A stretch of 64,000 bases of DNA from Micropterus salmoides (GCF_014851395.1 NW_024040596.1:9116155-9180154), one strand, 5' to 3'. Positions 12,040 to 25,608 are shown, numbered from the stretch's first letter. Numbers and translations are program-made. Notes: a model not told the origin generated them from the letters alone.

Positions 12040-12980
12040 TCACAGTCCTCCAGGGCAGATACTTTTTCTCATTCAGCAACTAAAAGCAAATCAACATGAC
12101 ACGCTCTATCCCCACAGGCTCAGTCCGTGGGCCTCTTTTATTCAACCTAAACATGCCATTAGGTCAAATTATAGTTTTAGTTAGCTCTGTCACCAAGCAA
12201 CTACAGGCCCATAACGATTCTCTTCACATGTACATTGAATAAATAACAGGCTGTTCCTCTAGCTATCCATAAAAACAAAGGAATAAAGGCTAGTGTTGAG
12301 TGATCATCTCCACTCTCGTGTTGTAATCATGGAATTAGATCTACATTTAAATATCCACATCAAATCATTAAGTGTGCTTACTATTAACATAGTCCATGTG
12401 GTCCATGCTCCCCCCTTCCCCCCTTCCCCCCTTCCCCCCTTCCCCCCTTAGCACACTGGATCTCTGAAACTGAAACTTCAGCTCACTCAGAATGCTGCTG
12501 CTATGGTCATAATAAAGGCAAAAAGAAAAACTGAACAGGTCACACCCATTCTCAGGTCTGTGCACTAGCATACATCCATCTGTTACCACTCTGGTGTCAT
12601 CTTGTCTGCTAACCATTTCCAGAGTCCAAATTTTACATAGGGAAGCAGCATTTAGTCATTGTGCTCCACAGAGCTAGAACAAATCCAGAGAAGGTTAAAG
12701 ACTTCCATCAACTTTATAAAACATTGATTATAATTACCTTTAAAACCAGTTTAAAAACATGTACATTCTCTACTGCCTTTGGCTGAACTTTAAGTACTCA
12801 TTACCCACTTTGCACTTACATGTTTGTTGAATTTATTTATTTTATTTCTCTTCTTCTTTTTCTCTTTTACTTTAAAATGTGTTTTTATTTATTTTTTATC
12901 TAAGGTGAGTGAAATGTGCTATATATCTCACCTTTACCATTATAGCTGAAAATGCAAAGTCACATCAAGGCAATTTTAAT
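12040..12980 (+). pseudogene. L2-like LINE relic (reverse transcriptase C-terminal part)
   Basis: Broken frames on the plus strand recall fish L2/CR1 elements. Near 12130-12170 a G-P-L-L-F-N-L-N-M-P-L-G-Q-I-I segment matches the block upstream of the catalytic motif. Near 12470-12560 there is a L-T-Q-N-A-A-A block with T-P-I-L-R-S, and near 12640 an E-A-A-F-S-H-C-A-P block. These are C-terminal landmarks in the right order. Stops interrupt all of them, and the central part is missing or replaced by a C/T tandem repeat. Confidence 0.65.
12410..12449. repeat. (CCCCCCTT)5 tandem repeat, G-quadruplex motif on the minus strand
   Basis: Five runs of exactly six C, separated by TT. The minus strand therefore has five G6 runs with two-base loops, well within the usual rule for intramolecular G-quadruplexes. 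Confidence 0.95.
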
Positions 12981-14476
12981 TTGTATGTGTGAATGTTAAG
13001 TTTGAATGGTTGTCTGTCTATATAGGCTAAAATTTGTTAGCTCTGTGATCCCAATGTAGCCGTCCTGCCTCTCACTCAGGGTGTTTTGCCTCAGGCTCGC
13101 AAACAACCCTGCCCAGGATATGATTGAAGGGATTGACACTTGCTAATAATGGAAATCTGCCTTGGGTGTCCACACGTTTGGTATGCAGCTTGGACATCCA
13201 GGGCGTCTGCTGTTGGAATCCAGCTGTGGACCTTGGCAGATACGGGCCTTTTTCAAAAGTGGTTTTATAGATGAAATCAGTCTAAAACCTTATTGGCAAG
13301 GTGCAACAGGATGACCTCATCTGCAGCTGTGACGTTTACTATCTATATACCCAACCTGTGTTGCTAATACAATCAATACACGCTGACCTTAATTTCATAC
13401 CCAGCAATATACTGATTACTGGAAAGCTGTATTGATGTATTGATGAGGAGGTTGGTCCACTGGAAACATATTCAATGTGCTTTTTGCACTTAAATAAACT
13501 GACCTCATCAGGGTGTGGAGTTGTTCGGAGATATGGGGGTCAAATATGTGACCTCTTATGAGTACATGAGTATATGAGCTGTATGCCACGAAGACTATGG
13601 CTGGGAGCTTATCAGTCTGAAGAATGTGTCAAAGTTGCTGGCCACTGCTTCTGATTAGAGGATTGGTTTTAACTGGTTGGGTTAAGCCTCGGTATGCAGA
13701 GCTGATGGACAGCTGTGTGATAATTAAGGACTCCAGCTATTGAATAAGACTGGTGTACTAACAACATGTACTAACACTGATTTCCCAGAACTACTGATAG
13801 ATGGATGTATGGGGGTTTTTTTGTTGTTTTTTTGAGGGGGGCGGGCGTCTTTACATAAGGAAAATTATTATTTTGTCAGTTTTAAATTGACATAAGATAA
13901 GATGAGAAATAATTGTATTCATCCTGGAAAAATTGTTGCACCAAAGATACTCATACATACATTGATTAATTTGCACAACAATAACTCAAATCATATAACT
14001 GTGTAATTCAGATGATAATACCAATATCCACATGCAAAACACACATTTCACTGCATGAAAATTTCAGGTGATGGTACAGTTGGAGGTCAGTGAAAAAGAC
14101 GCCTGACAGTCATGTACATTTCGGATTTATATGGACATTATTTATATTGATATAGCTACAACAGATTTATGAAAGATACCTAAACGTTCAGCTGTAGAAA
14201 TAACACTCATTGTAATTAGGCACTTCAGAAGACTACAGGCCACTAAGTGGGGGACCACTAATTTGGAGGATAAGTGATGATAATATGAAACTGTTATGTA
14301 AATAGTTTGCTGGAGTTTGATGATTAAACCTGCTGGTACATTTTCAGCAGTAGAGTACTCCCACACAGGCACAAACATGCCAACAAACACACTTTGTTCA
14401 AATTTACAGTTTATGATTGAGGCAAGATGATGGTGTTTTGAATGGGCTTGAAATTATTTTGATTTCTTTCTCCCTG
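12981..14476. other. Intergenic, nothing recognised
   Basis: No coding similarity or RNA structure recognised on either strand. Confidence 0.4.
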
Positions 14477-14505
14477 CCTCTCTCGCTCTCGCTCTCGCTC
14501 TCTCG

Positions 14506-14559
<54 letters not shown>
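14477..14559. repeat. Compound (CT)n(CA)n microsatellite
   Basis: A CT-rich block interrupted by CG, followed by about 17 CA units. Confidence 0.95.
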
Positions 14560-14560
<1 letters not shown>

Positions 14561-15931
14561 TCCTCGTTTCTCCCTGTGGTGTAAAACGCAGCAGTTAGTA
14601 GCCACACCAGGTCAAATGGACGCACTTCATCGTGTTTAACTGTAGCTGTTTGTTTATCCGTGTGTATTTATGTAGATGGTGTCTGCAGTGGTCAAGCAGA
14701 TGTGGGCAGTCCAGCAGGTTTCCAGACAGTCAGTCACTGTTTGAACTGCAGTCTGCTGCAGCTGGACATCTGCTGAAGAGGGGGGGAAGTGTTACACAAA
14801 CAACAACTAGATTTACAGTAGACCAAGGTGAAATAAACAAAACAGTAAAGATTTTGGATTTGGATTGCGCTCGCTCAGTTCAAGGATAGCCAGAAGCGTG
14901 ACCGCCATGCAAAGTATTCAAGCTACCGTGTGAAACCCAATACTGAACAACTATTTAGATGTGGAGTGGAGGTGGAAAAACACAAGCCTTTTTGTTTGGT
15001 CTGAGGATGGCTTACAGAAACATTTTGGCTGACCAAGTTGGTCTAACCAGCATTAAGTGTTTTTGAGGGGTGAGCAAAAAATTTACATGCATCATGTCAG
15101 TTTATGCTCATGTTTATGTATGTGAATGTTTTTTGTTGTTTCTTATAAACCCATGCAACCTGGGCATATTTGCATGAGAAAACAATAAAACATCACCATC
15201 ATTTGTCTATCCATCCATTGATAACGTGGACTTTATATGACTACTGATCATTTTCCAGAGCATACCCTAGATGTATATGCTGAAAATGCAACGGTGTGAG
15301 GTTGTACTTTTGGATGCTTACTTTAATTTTGTTTGCTTTAAGTCTGGTTATGTGAAATTAAAGCAGCTACAATGAATATTTTTATATTAACAGTGGTTCA
15401 CATGACGTGACAAACATGCACGGAGCTCTTAGAATCTGCTGCTGCCAATAGTTTGAGGGAGCTTAACTTTGAGCTCATTGTATAACAACTTTGTTTTAGT
15501 TCACTCTCTTTAGTAAAAAAGCTCTGATAAAGACACTGTACGCTACCTGGCCAGCACCAAACAACAGACAGACAAAGGTGGTGATTAGCTACTGAACAAA
15601 GTGTATCATTTTAGAGAAAAGCACAGGCAAAAGGTGAGTGAATATATTGGACCTTCATTCCTCCGGTGGAGTCAGTTATTGCAGGTGTTATTAAATAAAT
15701 TAGAAAAAAAATAAGTACAATCATTCCCCAAACAAAAAATAATAATAATAAAAAGATAATAAACGTGCTGAAACATGATGGGAAAATGCGGGGCGTCAGT
15801 TACCTCAGACTCAAGATAGATGGCAAAACATCAGGATGAGTGACGGGTGCTGAATATGGTAGCTTTGAAGCCAGCTGTAAAAGGTGCAACATACACTTAC
15901 TATATCTTCATTAAGCTCTTTCCTGGCTGGT

Positions 15932-15980
<49 letters not shown>

Positions 15981-16724
15981 TGTCTGAGTTATGGGTTGGT
16001 ATTTATATATAGCATTATAGAAGTATGTGTGGGACACTAGTCTGAATGGGGGGAGGGAGATCGACCTTAAGAAGTCAGCAGAGAGAGAGAGAGGAATGCA
16101 GGCAGCTGGTTTGTGTCTGTCAGTGCAACACAGAGAGCCTACAGTACTGCACTACTCATATATACACACACACACGCTTAGACACAGTGATGAAAGAAGG
16201 ATTTATTTGGACCAACAGAGTGTGTGTTCGGTCCAGTGGCAGGCAGCAGGAAGCCCACTGGCTGACATCTCAACTGCTTGGACAAAAACTCCATACGAGA
16301 GTGTGTGGCCAGAAAAATCCATGCAGTAAATTACACACAAAATGTTGGAATAGCAATAATAAAATACACTCATATGAAATACAATCAGAGTTAGCACGGT
16401 GTGTGTGTGTGTAGGTCAGTCTTGTATTTATGCGGCTCAGCTTTCTGAGACTAGCTAATCACCTCACTAGTGCTGCAAACTAATGGCAGTCAGAGACACT
16501 GACAGTGTTTTTCATTGTTTAGGCTCTGTTCTCCAGCACGATTTGAACGCATTTGAATTGCAACAATAACAATTGGGTATAAGTACTGATTTTTAGTTTT
16601 AAATCAGTTATCATTAAGAACATGTGTTAGGATCCATTTATCAATAACAACAATATGGAAGGAATTATCAGATCAATAATATCAGAATATATAATTAACT
16701 AGACTAAGAGTCTACAGACATGAT
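14560..16724. other. Intergenic with a TG microsatellite, no gene seen
   Basis: A (TG)n run of about 21 units lies at 15935-15977. Otherwise AT-rich sequence without a supported exon. Confidence 0.45.
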
Positions 16725-17135
16725 AGCAGCACTGTAGGCTGTGCTTTGAGCTACATGCTAATGTCAGCATGCTAACATGCTCACACTGACAATGCTAAGA
16801 TGCTACGCACACATAATGTTTATACCATGTTCATGTACTTAGTTTAGCATGTTAGCATGCGAATGAAAGTTAGTACAATTAAACATTATACTCAAAAAAT
16901 GTCAACCTTGTGGTGGTGCTAGAAAAAAAGTCAGAGCATCACTAAAGTCATTAGGCTTCATCCTCTGGGCATCATAATTGTCTGTAAAAGATATGGTAAT
17001 TATCGGTATTCTTTTGATATTTGTTGAGCTATTTAGTCTGGACCAAAGTGGTGGACAAACCAGCCAAAAGACTGACCGACAGCCAGACAATGCCTTCTAG
17101 ATACTATACCATACTAGAGCCCTGCTGCTAGTATG
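16725..17135 (+). repeat. Dispersed teleost repeat
   Basis: The order of words 'gctaatgtcagcatgctaacatgctcac', 'tttagcatgttagcatg', 'aaagtcattaggcttcatcctctgg' and 'ctggaccaaagtggtggac' matches a very common percomorph interspersed repeat that I recognise. Family name and class are not assigned. Confidence 0.6.
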
Positions 17136-17299
17136 AGTATAAAATGATAACATAAGATGATTAAATGTATAGAAGAGCACTAAGTTTAAAAATAGAAACA
17201 TGCATACATATGTACGATACCGGGACAGTAATATTCTAAAATATTACACTGAACAGTAATTGTACATAACATCAATAGAACATGTTATAGAAGTTCACA

Positions 17300-18060
17300 T
17301 GGTATGTTGACATAATGTTGCATGGTGAATAAGTAGCAACAGCATTAAAGTACTAAATGTCAGATGAGTGTTAAGTTTTAATGTCTTAAATGTTATGGAG
17401 CCTGCGGGTCTTTCAGTTCATACTCTGAGACTGATATTGTCTGCCAGAAAGCAGAAAGGTAAACAGTTTGTGCACTGGGTAGCAAGGGACCCTGATAATA
17501 ATTTGGACCTTGCACGTAGACAACGTGTGTGGTTTAATGTCCTGAATGGCAGGCAGCTCCCTGCCAGTAGTCCACTGTTCTTACCAATCCTTAGAGGGCC
17601 TTGCGGTTGTGAGCAGAGAGCTGCCAAACCAAAGATGAAACCAGTCAGAATGCTCTCAGTGGTGCGTCTGTCGAAGTTCAAACCACCAGTTTTGTTTGAC
17701 AAGTCCAGTAGACTTCAACCAGAAATGTGCAGAGCAAGGAAATTTAAGCTGCTGACCGTCTCAGCAGGAATGTGTTTGCTTCCTGTTGTCCGCTATCATC
17801 TCTTTGGTCTTGTTGATGTTAAGGTAGAAGTTGTTGTCACAACACCAGTTGACTGGGACTTTGACTTCCTCCCTGTATGCTGACTCAATGCTGTTAGTGA
17901 TAAGGACCATGATGGTTGTGGCAGCCACAAATTTGCTAATAATGCACAAGCAGTGCATTGTGACGTTGTGGTGAGTGAACAGGTAGCTCAACAGAGGGCT
18001 GAGCACCCGGGCTGAGGAGGTGGGGCTGCCAACCTGTGACAGAGTCACTAATACATATTG
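17300..18060 (-). pseudogene. Dead LINE reverse-transcriptase fragment (second copy)
   Basis: Same relic as at 1-480, but extending further toward the element's C-terminus. Minus strand, in order: V-L-S-P-L-L; degenerate F-V-A-A in place of F-A-D-D; A-Y-R-E-E-V; W-C..NN; N-K-T-K-E. After a frame change come E-S-I-L-T-G, P-L-R-I-G, a histidine/arginine-rich block and L-A-D-N-I-S-L-R-V (17418-17702). This order matches the end of CR1/L2-type reverse transcriptases. Several frame changes and stops make it non-functional. The long plus-strand frame at 17368-17883 is antisense to it. Confidence 0.75.
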
Positions 18061-18826
18061 GTGTTTCCATCCGATAAGTCCCTAAACATCTGTTGGACTG
18101 TAGTCTCAAACAGTCCTGCAGAGAGACACTCACACACACTGGACAGTTATGTAGAACTGGTTGGTCCTGTTTGATTCTTTGTTTGTGTGCTTCAAAGCAG
18201 GAGAATTGAGATATGATCTGCTTTCCCAAAGGCAGGGCGGGGGAAGTTGGTATAGCAGTGGTGGAAAAATGTGGAAAATGAAACTGCCTTGGCGTGGGCA
18301 TTCTCCACACCACTGATAATATTACATTTATATTATATTACAGTTCGTCCATGGCGCTAGGTTAATTTCACTTATTGTGGAATGTAAACTACACTGAATT
18401 CTCGCGGGAGGTCGAAGAGTCTTACATCTGAAGTGATGAACTATAAAGACCATTTTACCTCCACTGATAGCATGTGTGATGGTAATATTATTACAACAGA
18501 GCCCAATCTCAACCATCTAACAGAGTGGTGTCGTGGCAGTAAACATGAAATCCAGTTGTTAGAAGTCCCAACACAGGATCAAGCCACATTTTGTTGTGAT
18601 AGAAATTAATCCCAGTGCTCATTTAGAGGACTGAGCATCAGTGGTGCAGGAAGTATTCAGATCCTTTACTTAAAGTAAAGTTAAAGTAAAGTGATGAAAG
18701 TACTGATAGCACAATGTTAAGTAAAAGTCCTGCATCATCAGTATTAAAATACTATTATTATTATATAATGATTATTTTCATTATGGATTCATATGCAGAT
18801 TATTTTCTACATTAATGATTGATTGT
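17580..18826. repeat. Second copy of the 1.25-kb segment seen at 1-1246
   Basis: See 1-1246. Here the sequence continues on both sides without a gap, so this copy is probably the correctly placed one. Confidence 0.95.
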
Positions 18827-19020
18827 TTGGTTTGCAAACGTTCTGAAAATAGTAAGAAATGTTGTCACAGTAACCCAGAGCCCAAAGTAGTAACTAGTAA
18901 TTAAAGCTGTCAAATAGTTATAGTAGTGGAGTTGAAGTAGAAAGTGGCAGACTCACATACAAGTACTTCAAATTTGTACTTAAGTACATTAATTGAGTAA
19001 ACCAGAATAATAGTTGGAAG
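18617..19020. repeat. Dispersed fish repeat with a second repeat nested inside
   Basis: The outer arms (18650-18760 and 18910-19010) carry 'ttactt...aagta' and 'acaagtacttcaaatttgtacttaagtac' wording. Between them (about 18770-18900) lies a fragment resembling the 'attgattgtttggtttgcaaa...cccagagcccaa' repeat, also present at 30660-30950. This suggests a nested insertion. Confidence 0.5.
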
Positions 19021-20787
19021 AAGGGTTCAAAGTACTTTTTGTTCTTGTGTTCTGCAAAGAGGTGCAAACAAATGGGAACTTGTGGTTGGCGCCTGTTGTG
19101 TAATTGGTCATGTAAAAGTCCGTTCAGACTCAGTGTTTTCTTTATCATATTGTATCAGCTTAAGTTAAAATAGACAAAAGTAATACAACAGCACACACAA
19201 AACACACGAGTAGTTTGTGAAAATTTGCCAAAGCATCTATTCTTTACACCGGAAGCAAAGTAGGACGGTCAAAGAAATTGATTAATTAAATGGATTTAAC
19301 AAATTGAGTTAGGCAACACGGTAAATCTGTTATTTTCTTACACACAATAGTCTTTACCTCCCATCCCCCACGCACACACATTCTCACACCAATCTTGGAG
19401 GTGATGTGCTAATTGATGCAAAGTAATGGAGGAGGTGCAGCCACAATGGCTTCCCCGCTAAGCTTCATGCATGGCTTTTCTGCTTGTATTCTGTAAGCTA
19501 TGTATTCTGTATGTGTTTTTGATTGTATGTGTTTTTGATTGAGAATTAATGAAGAAATTGGAATAAAAAAACAGAGGAGGGGAGGAAGATAAAGACGAAG
19601 AATAGGAGCAAAGGGAGAAAAAGGGGAATATGGAAAAGGAAGAGGATTAGGAAGGGGGAGGCCTCCTGCGGTTTTGAGGTCAAACACACAGCTGTGGTCC
19701 TCACCATTCACTGCGGGGGAATCACACTCACTCACACGCACACAAACTCTACTGTGATCATGACTCTCTGTGGGAATTTGACCTGTGCCAGATGGTCACC
19801 GCTGTCCCTTTTTATGGCTCCCCTTTTCTCTCATGTCCACACTAAGCTAGTGTTTTTCACACCTTTAAAAACAGAGCTTTTCAAATACGCTCTTCACAGT
19901 GGATACTTTTCAAAACACCAGTCTTGCATTGTAGTGTGAACGAGGCAAACAATGCCAAATCAATGATGTATCAATAACATGCCTTTACTGGGAGTTGTGT
20001 AGTAAAAAGACAAATTGCTGTCGCCTTAAACTCTCTGTGATCGCTCATTTTGAATGCCAATGGAGATCCCACAATGTAGGTTTGTGATTAACCTGAAAGC
20101 TTGTTTTGTGAAACTAAAAAAAACTCTCAGTAGTGGAGTTTTTCCAAAAAGAATAAGAGATTATGAAAACTAGGACAAAATTATGAACGATTAATATTTA
20201 TTTAGTGTGAACATAGACAGTGATGACTGTGCATGGTTGTATACATTAATTTAAAAATGATTGTTAAAAGCTTTAGTCCACATTCTCACTCTGTCAGGCC
20301 TGCAATGCATAAGTGCTTGTATATTACAAACTTATGTATAGAATATTCCCAGTTAATGCAATATGATGTGTTTTCTACATCTAAAAGTTCTCCTTTAACG
20401 TTTTAAGAGTAATATCCCCATGCTGCCTAACTTTACAAATTTTGTTTTGTTTTGTATAATCACAACATTGTACATATTGTATACAGTATGTCCTGCATAG
20501 GCTGTAATCTAAATCTGTTCAGTACATGGATTTGTGGTCCAGATGGATGCTTGAGACTGTGGGATGATTTCTTTCAACAAATTTACAGTTTATTACGGTT
20601 TATTTTATTAATCAAAATTAATGGATAAGTAATATTAACAGTTTTAAAGTGTTTCATATCAGTAAGGGTCAAAATTAACCTGGTTTAGTTCTTCAGTGTT
20701 TCTTCTCCAGATATTTAATGCATGTTACCTTTGTTTCCCAGAAGGTCAAACTTCCTCCATTCAGGGGAGCGTGTTTGTGTGTGCGTC

Positions 20788-20818
<31 letters not shown>

Positions 20819-20910
20819 AAAGATCATGCCAAATTACCCTGTGCCTAAAATGTTTTCATCGAGCTCCAGACATGTGTTTTCAATGTTCTTTAAATACGCT
20901 GCCTACACAC

Positions 20911-20954
<44 letters not shown>

Positions 20955-21230
20955 CCAGCGCCAGATAGTTAAATTAAACCCCTCCCTTGTTGTCTCAGAG
21001 ACAAAGTTACATTTTTGTTCTTTTGGCTTCAGATTACATGTGAATAAAATACTGATAAAAACAGCAATGAAAAACATCACAAATTACAATTACAGCTATT
21101 ATTTATGAGTCTTTTTAAGTAAATCCCAAGAAGAAGTTCAAAATCTCTATTAATGCAAGATGCTAAGTCATAATTATGAGAAATAAATTCAGTTTTTCTT
21201 TTTCCTTTGTGAAGAAACATGCTTTTAAAA
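19021..21230. other. Intergenic with CA/TG microsatellites, no gene seen
   Basis: A TG run at about 20787-20816 and a CA run at about 20920-20952 face each other about 100 bp apart and could pair as a hairpin. No exon is supported. Confidence 0.45.
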
Positions 21231-21234
21231 GCTG

Positions 21235-22205
21235 TGTTTGGACCAAAGGGACTATACCCCGGAACTAGGAACCTTTGGAGGAACTCAATGCGTTTCCACC
21301 GAAGGGACCAGAGTCTAAATTTAGTTCCAGGGTCTTTATTTTACCCCACAAAAAGTCCCTACCGGTACTTTGAGGGGGTGGGGCTTGCCTTGCAGTGAAT
21401 TTCTGAATGGGCGAGTAGAGGCTACAAGCTTTAAATCGAGCATGACAGCTGTTTTTCTACAACTTCTCCTCTCTTTTCCACCTTGTTTGCAAGCCAATAA
21501 ATCACAATCAGCAGTCAAATACCACACAAGTCTCACCTGAGATTGTACGTCGGCATTAAATGTGAGAAACAGCAGTCAGCATGCCGCGGTGTGTTTACAG
21601 CGAACAGCTGATTGAGTTAAGCTAAATACTTGTTCCGAAGCTGTTGTTTTAAATTTCCATCAGTCAGGACATTTTTACACAGAACTGAAGTGGGTCTCCT
21701 CCTCTCCAAAACAAGTGGAACAGCTGATTACAGCAGGTAATAAAGCTCGTTAAACATCCCGTTCCTCCGATGCTCAGGCGACACAGACGTGATGCTGTGG
21801 CTGATCTTCTAAAACTTCTAAACTTTCGTGATTTTATTTTTTGTGTTGCTTATATGCTGTAGTTATTTTAAGAACTTGATGGCTTTATCCAATTTGTTAT
21901 TAAATGTGTAACAGACTTTGTCACGTGTCTCTTCATTATACTCCCACACAAAGAAAAAGCTGTTTTTAATGGTCGAGCAGAGCCTGTTGTTTTTCATTAT
22001 ATTCCAATCAAATCTGATGTTCATTTACAAATTTTGCTCATAGATAGTGGTTACAAATAATAATGCCTGTGCATCGCTTTGTACGGTGTACAGGTCTACA
22101 GCCTACGTCAGCTCGTTAATTTGCCTTCTGTCTTCGCAGGTCTTTAGACCACGGCGGAAACGCACACAACAGTGGGCTGAAGGAACCTTAAAAGTGCCGC
22201 GGCTA
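21235..22205. mobile_element. Probable non-autonomous DNA transposon with imperfect terminal inverted repeats
   Basis: The left end (about 21250-21325) contains 'aacctttggaggaactc..tgcgtttccaccg..tctaaa'. The right end (about 22141-22200), reverse-complemented, reads 'aaggttccttcag..tgtgcgtttccgccg..tctaaa'. The shared inverted blocks indicate an element just under 1 kb. No transposase remnant was seen, and superfamily and target-site duplication are unresolved. Confidence 0.45.
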
Positions 22206-22372
22206 TTGACAGAATGCATTCCCTAGCACCTTACCCTAACCTAAACCTAATTTTAACCTGAATCCTAAAATCAGTCTTAATCCTCTAAAAGCAGTCTCTT
22301 TCGTCCCGACTGGTTAGTGTGCATTAAAGTTAAAGTCCTCACAGGGATATACAAACATAAAACATACACATC

Positions 22373-22405
<33 letters not shown>

Positions 22406-25290
22406 ACACAGCCTCTGCAGTCTTGTAAATCCAGGTTGTGTTGATTCCAGCAGCAGTAGAAGTTTATGAGGGTTTGGATGGGAGAATACTGGCTGCTCAG
22501 GTCACGACATGGGGTTACCGTGTGTCTGTGTGTGTGTGTGAGTGCGCTGATGGGTTGGAGATTCAAGAATGGGAGTTTTGATGTTGTTTTGTCTTTGTTG
22601 TGTTGTCTGATTTTGTAAGTATGAACTGCAACCAACATGAAGTTTGCAAGTACAGCTTGTACAACTCGTTGCATGATCATGCAACCCCGTCTTTAATTAA
22701 AGGACTACAACAGTTTCATTATTTAAAACAATTTACTACAAGTTATATGTATATATATGTATATTACATTACATCCAACTCTTCCCTGTCTCCTATCAGA
22801 CATAGTTTCCTATCTTCAATAATGGAAAGAGAAAATGAAGATTGCTGTCAAAGTTATGTTATTGTTGCATAGAAATACAATTGAAAACACAAGTTAACTT
22901 CAAAAGTTTGCTGATGTGGCGGGATCAAGTTCGGGTGAGAAGTCTGACATCTGTTATGTGACAGTAATCTGCAAACAGCAACCCATTCGATTTAAGAAGC
23001 TTAGGAAACACTCGCATCACCTCTGTGAAATAGGCACTGGTGAACTAACAGTGGTCCAATGTAATGCTGATGGTTTGTACCAAAAGAACATGAACAACAA
23101 TGACATCAACTGTGTGTCTTCAAAATGATAGAGCTGAACTTGAGGACACTCAGATGTTTGTGGGATGAAAACTGAATATTAGATTAGCAAGAAGAATGAG
23201 TGTATGTTACATGTCAGACCCCAGAAGAGGCTGCCAGCAGCTGTGATGCTTTAATGTCTCATGTTCAGCTCCAAGAAGAAAAAAAATATCAGCCCGTCTT
23301 TCTCTGGATTCACTGCTCTTGTTCCTTTTTAAATTTTTTTCCCCCTGTGTTTTATTGCAGGCAGTAAAAGTCGGAGCCAAAACCTGCTGGACTCTTTTAT
23401 ATAGAAAACACTAAAACGGCAAACAAGAGCTGATCACGAACATGGTTGAAAGGGAAAGGGAAAAATGGATGTAATAGTGGAAGATAAATACAGACACCCT
23501 GAGCATATCTATCAATGTAAACATAGTGTGGAAGTGAAAAGAGAAGTGAAATTGTAGATAACATGATGAGACACAGGGCTTGATAGTCTCAAAAACTTCT
23601 TTAAAAAAAAAACAGTTCAGCTTAGAGAGTCCAAAATTACATCAGGAAGGGGGTCAATGGACCCCAGTATGGAGCCCAAAGCCAGGTAATACAAATGAGG
23701 AGTGTGGTGAGACACCATACATCTGTGATAAACATTATACTGTAGCTCTCTCAAGGACCGAACACCACCTCCGAACACTAAAGGGACAATTAAAATAAAA
23801 ACGGAGCTTATATTGAGAGACTTCACAAAACACCTTATCAAAAACAATTATACTTGGTATTAACATGTTATGCATGCTGTGTTGTCTTATGTTGTATGTA
23901 CCCAAAGACATGGTTCAAGGGTTTATTTGTAGAGCCTACATTTCAAACCTTGTTAAATATTAATGTGTCCAAGCCCTGTAGTTCTACCTCTTCTGGGTCC
24001 CGGTGCTCTACATCTGAGAGGAAATCTGAGCAGGTGTAGTGAAGAGAGACCTCTGCTGTTCCAACACAGAGCTGAGGAATCACATTAACCTTTACACACG
24101 TGTACATAAACTTTTTTAATAATAACAGCCATTATGGAAGTAATAAACATTTTCAGCTATCCCCTTGCTGTAAAGATAACACATAAGCCATTAAATTTTG
24201 GATAATTATTGATTATTTATCATAATACTATTATTAATTATTAAATATATTTACTTTTAAGAAGTCAATTGTGAGAGAAGTGTTAAAGTTAATATTGCAT
24301 TGCATTTATAGTACATAGTTTTGGCCTTTAGTAGCATAGTATCACATGAAAAAACAATAATTACCTGAATCGACCTTGAAACTGCAAGCACGTGAAGCAA
24401 GCATTGAAGTTAACAGAGCAAAGCATTAAATGATTACAGTGGTTAGACGGCTAATATAAAACCGTATAAAACAAACACACTAAAGCACTCAACTGTATCT
24501 TTAACTGACAGGCTGTTTTGTTTTTACGCTTAAGTTAACTCAGCTTATATCAAGGGCATCACTTTGTGTTGTGGTGGGGACATAAGGACTCAGATTAGGG
24601 GCGTGATGATGTACATGGATCGTGACGATGCATGAGAACAAGACGAGAAGATTTTTAACACTATTTGAATAGAAAATGCTGAAACCTATGAGCGGTGGGG
24701 TCTGGGGGTTCTTAATTTCCTGCTTTCTGCTCCATGTCTTTTTTTATGTAAAACAAAACAAAGAATTCTGCTGGGAGACAATGATAATTCATAAATATAA
24801 AAACACAACAGAATATAATGCGGTAATCAGCTGCTTGTTCTTTTTAGCTATTTAGTTTTTTTTGGACAATGAACATTTGCTTCTCCTATATTTAAATTGC
24901 ATTGCATGTTTTCTTAGTGTGGAAATAAATCTTTATCAAAACATTTTCCTTTCTTGGTGCTATCTTTCAGAACATTTTTAACAAATCAGCCATTTCAAAA
25001 TGTGGTGGGGACATGTCCCCAGCGTCCCCAGTGTAAATGACACCTACAGCTTATTTTTGGACAAACATTACAATCAAAAACAGCTAGTATTTTACACTTA
25101 GGAGGAATTTGCTATGGTGATTAGGTGCATAGACATAAATATACAGTTGACATAAATAAAGATGGACTAAACACATGTTATAAAAGAATAATGGAAACAT
25201 ATGTAAAAGGAAAAAAAAAAACAATGTGGCAGTTAACTATGTGTTAAATAAAATATTGGCACATTAATGGGTAACTGTATCTGAAAAAGT
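22206..25290. other. Intergenic, nothing recognised apart from microsatellites
   Basis: A CA microsatellite lies at about 22373-22411. A G-rich 'gtggtggggac' word occurs at about 24580 and again near 25000, probably repeat-derived. No CDK15-like kinase exon was found on either strand, although CDK15 lies between FZD7 and ALS2 in human. Confidence 0.4.
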
Positions 25291-25299
25291 AACGATGGT

Positions 25300-25608
25300 A
25301 GCCGGACTCCAGTGCTGGACCCTCTTTGTTTCACCTCTTTCACAGACCACAGCAGCAACAAGTGTGGCACCGCCGCAGTGTTTGTCCCTGCCCGGCTGCC
25401 ATCCGTCGGAGAGAGGCGGCTACCAGGACCAACACAACTGTCAGACACAACTTCTGCTTTCACTGCGCCGCACTGATTTTTTAGGTACGAAAAAATGTCA
25501 TAGCTCAGTGTTTCTGCCGCGACACTTACACAGTTATCCGGACATATCTTAGAGGTGCAACATCACATATCTCCGCGACGTTTTTCCCCGAGGTCAAACT
25601 GGGAGTTG
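25300..25608 (+). other. als2: als2 predicted 5' noncoding exon and promoter area
   Basis: A locally CpG-richer segment ends in a strong splice donor, G-T-T-G|GTAAGT, at 25608/25609. It lies upstream of the als2 coding start with no other gene between. No initiation codon here connects to alsin. The transcription start is not defined, so the left edge is approximate. Human ALS2 also has a noncoding first exon. Confidence 0.5.

Noticed and set aside
17368..17883. 171-residue plus-strand open frame
   Set aside because: It is antisense to a recognisable LINE reverse-transcriptase relic, and its second half repeats at 56-304.
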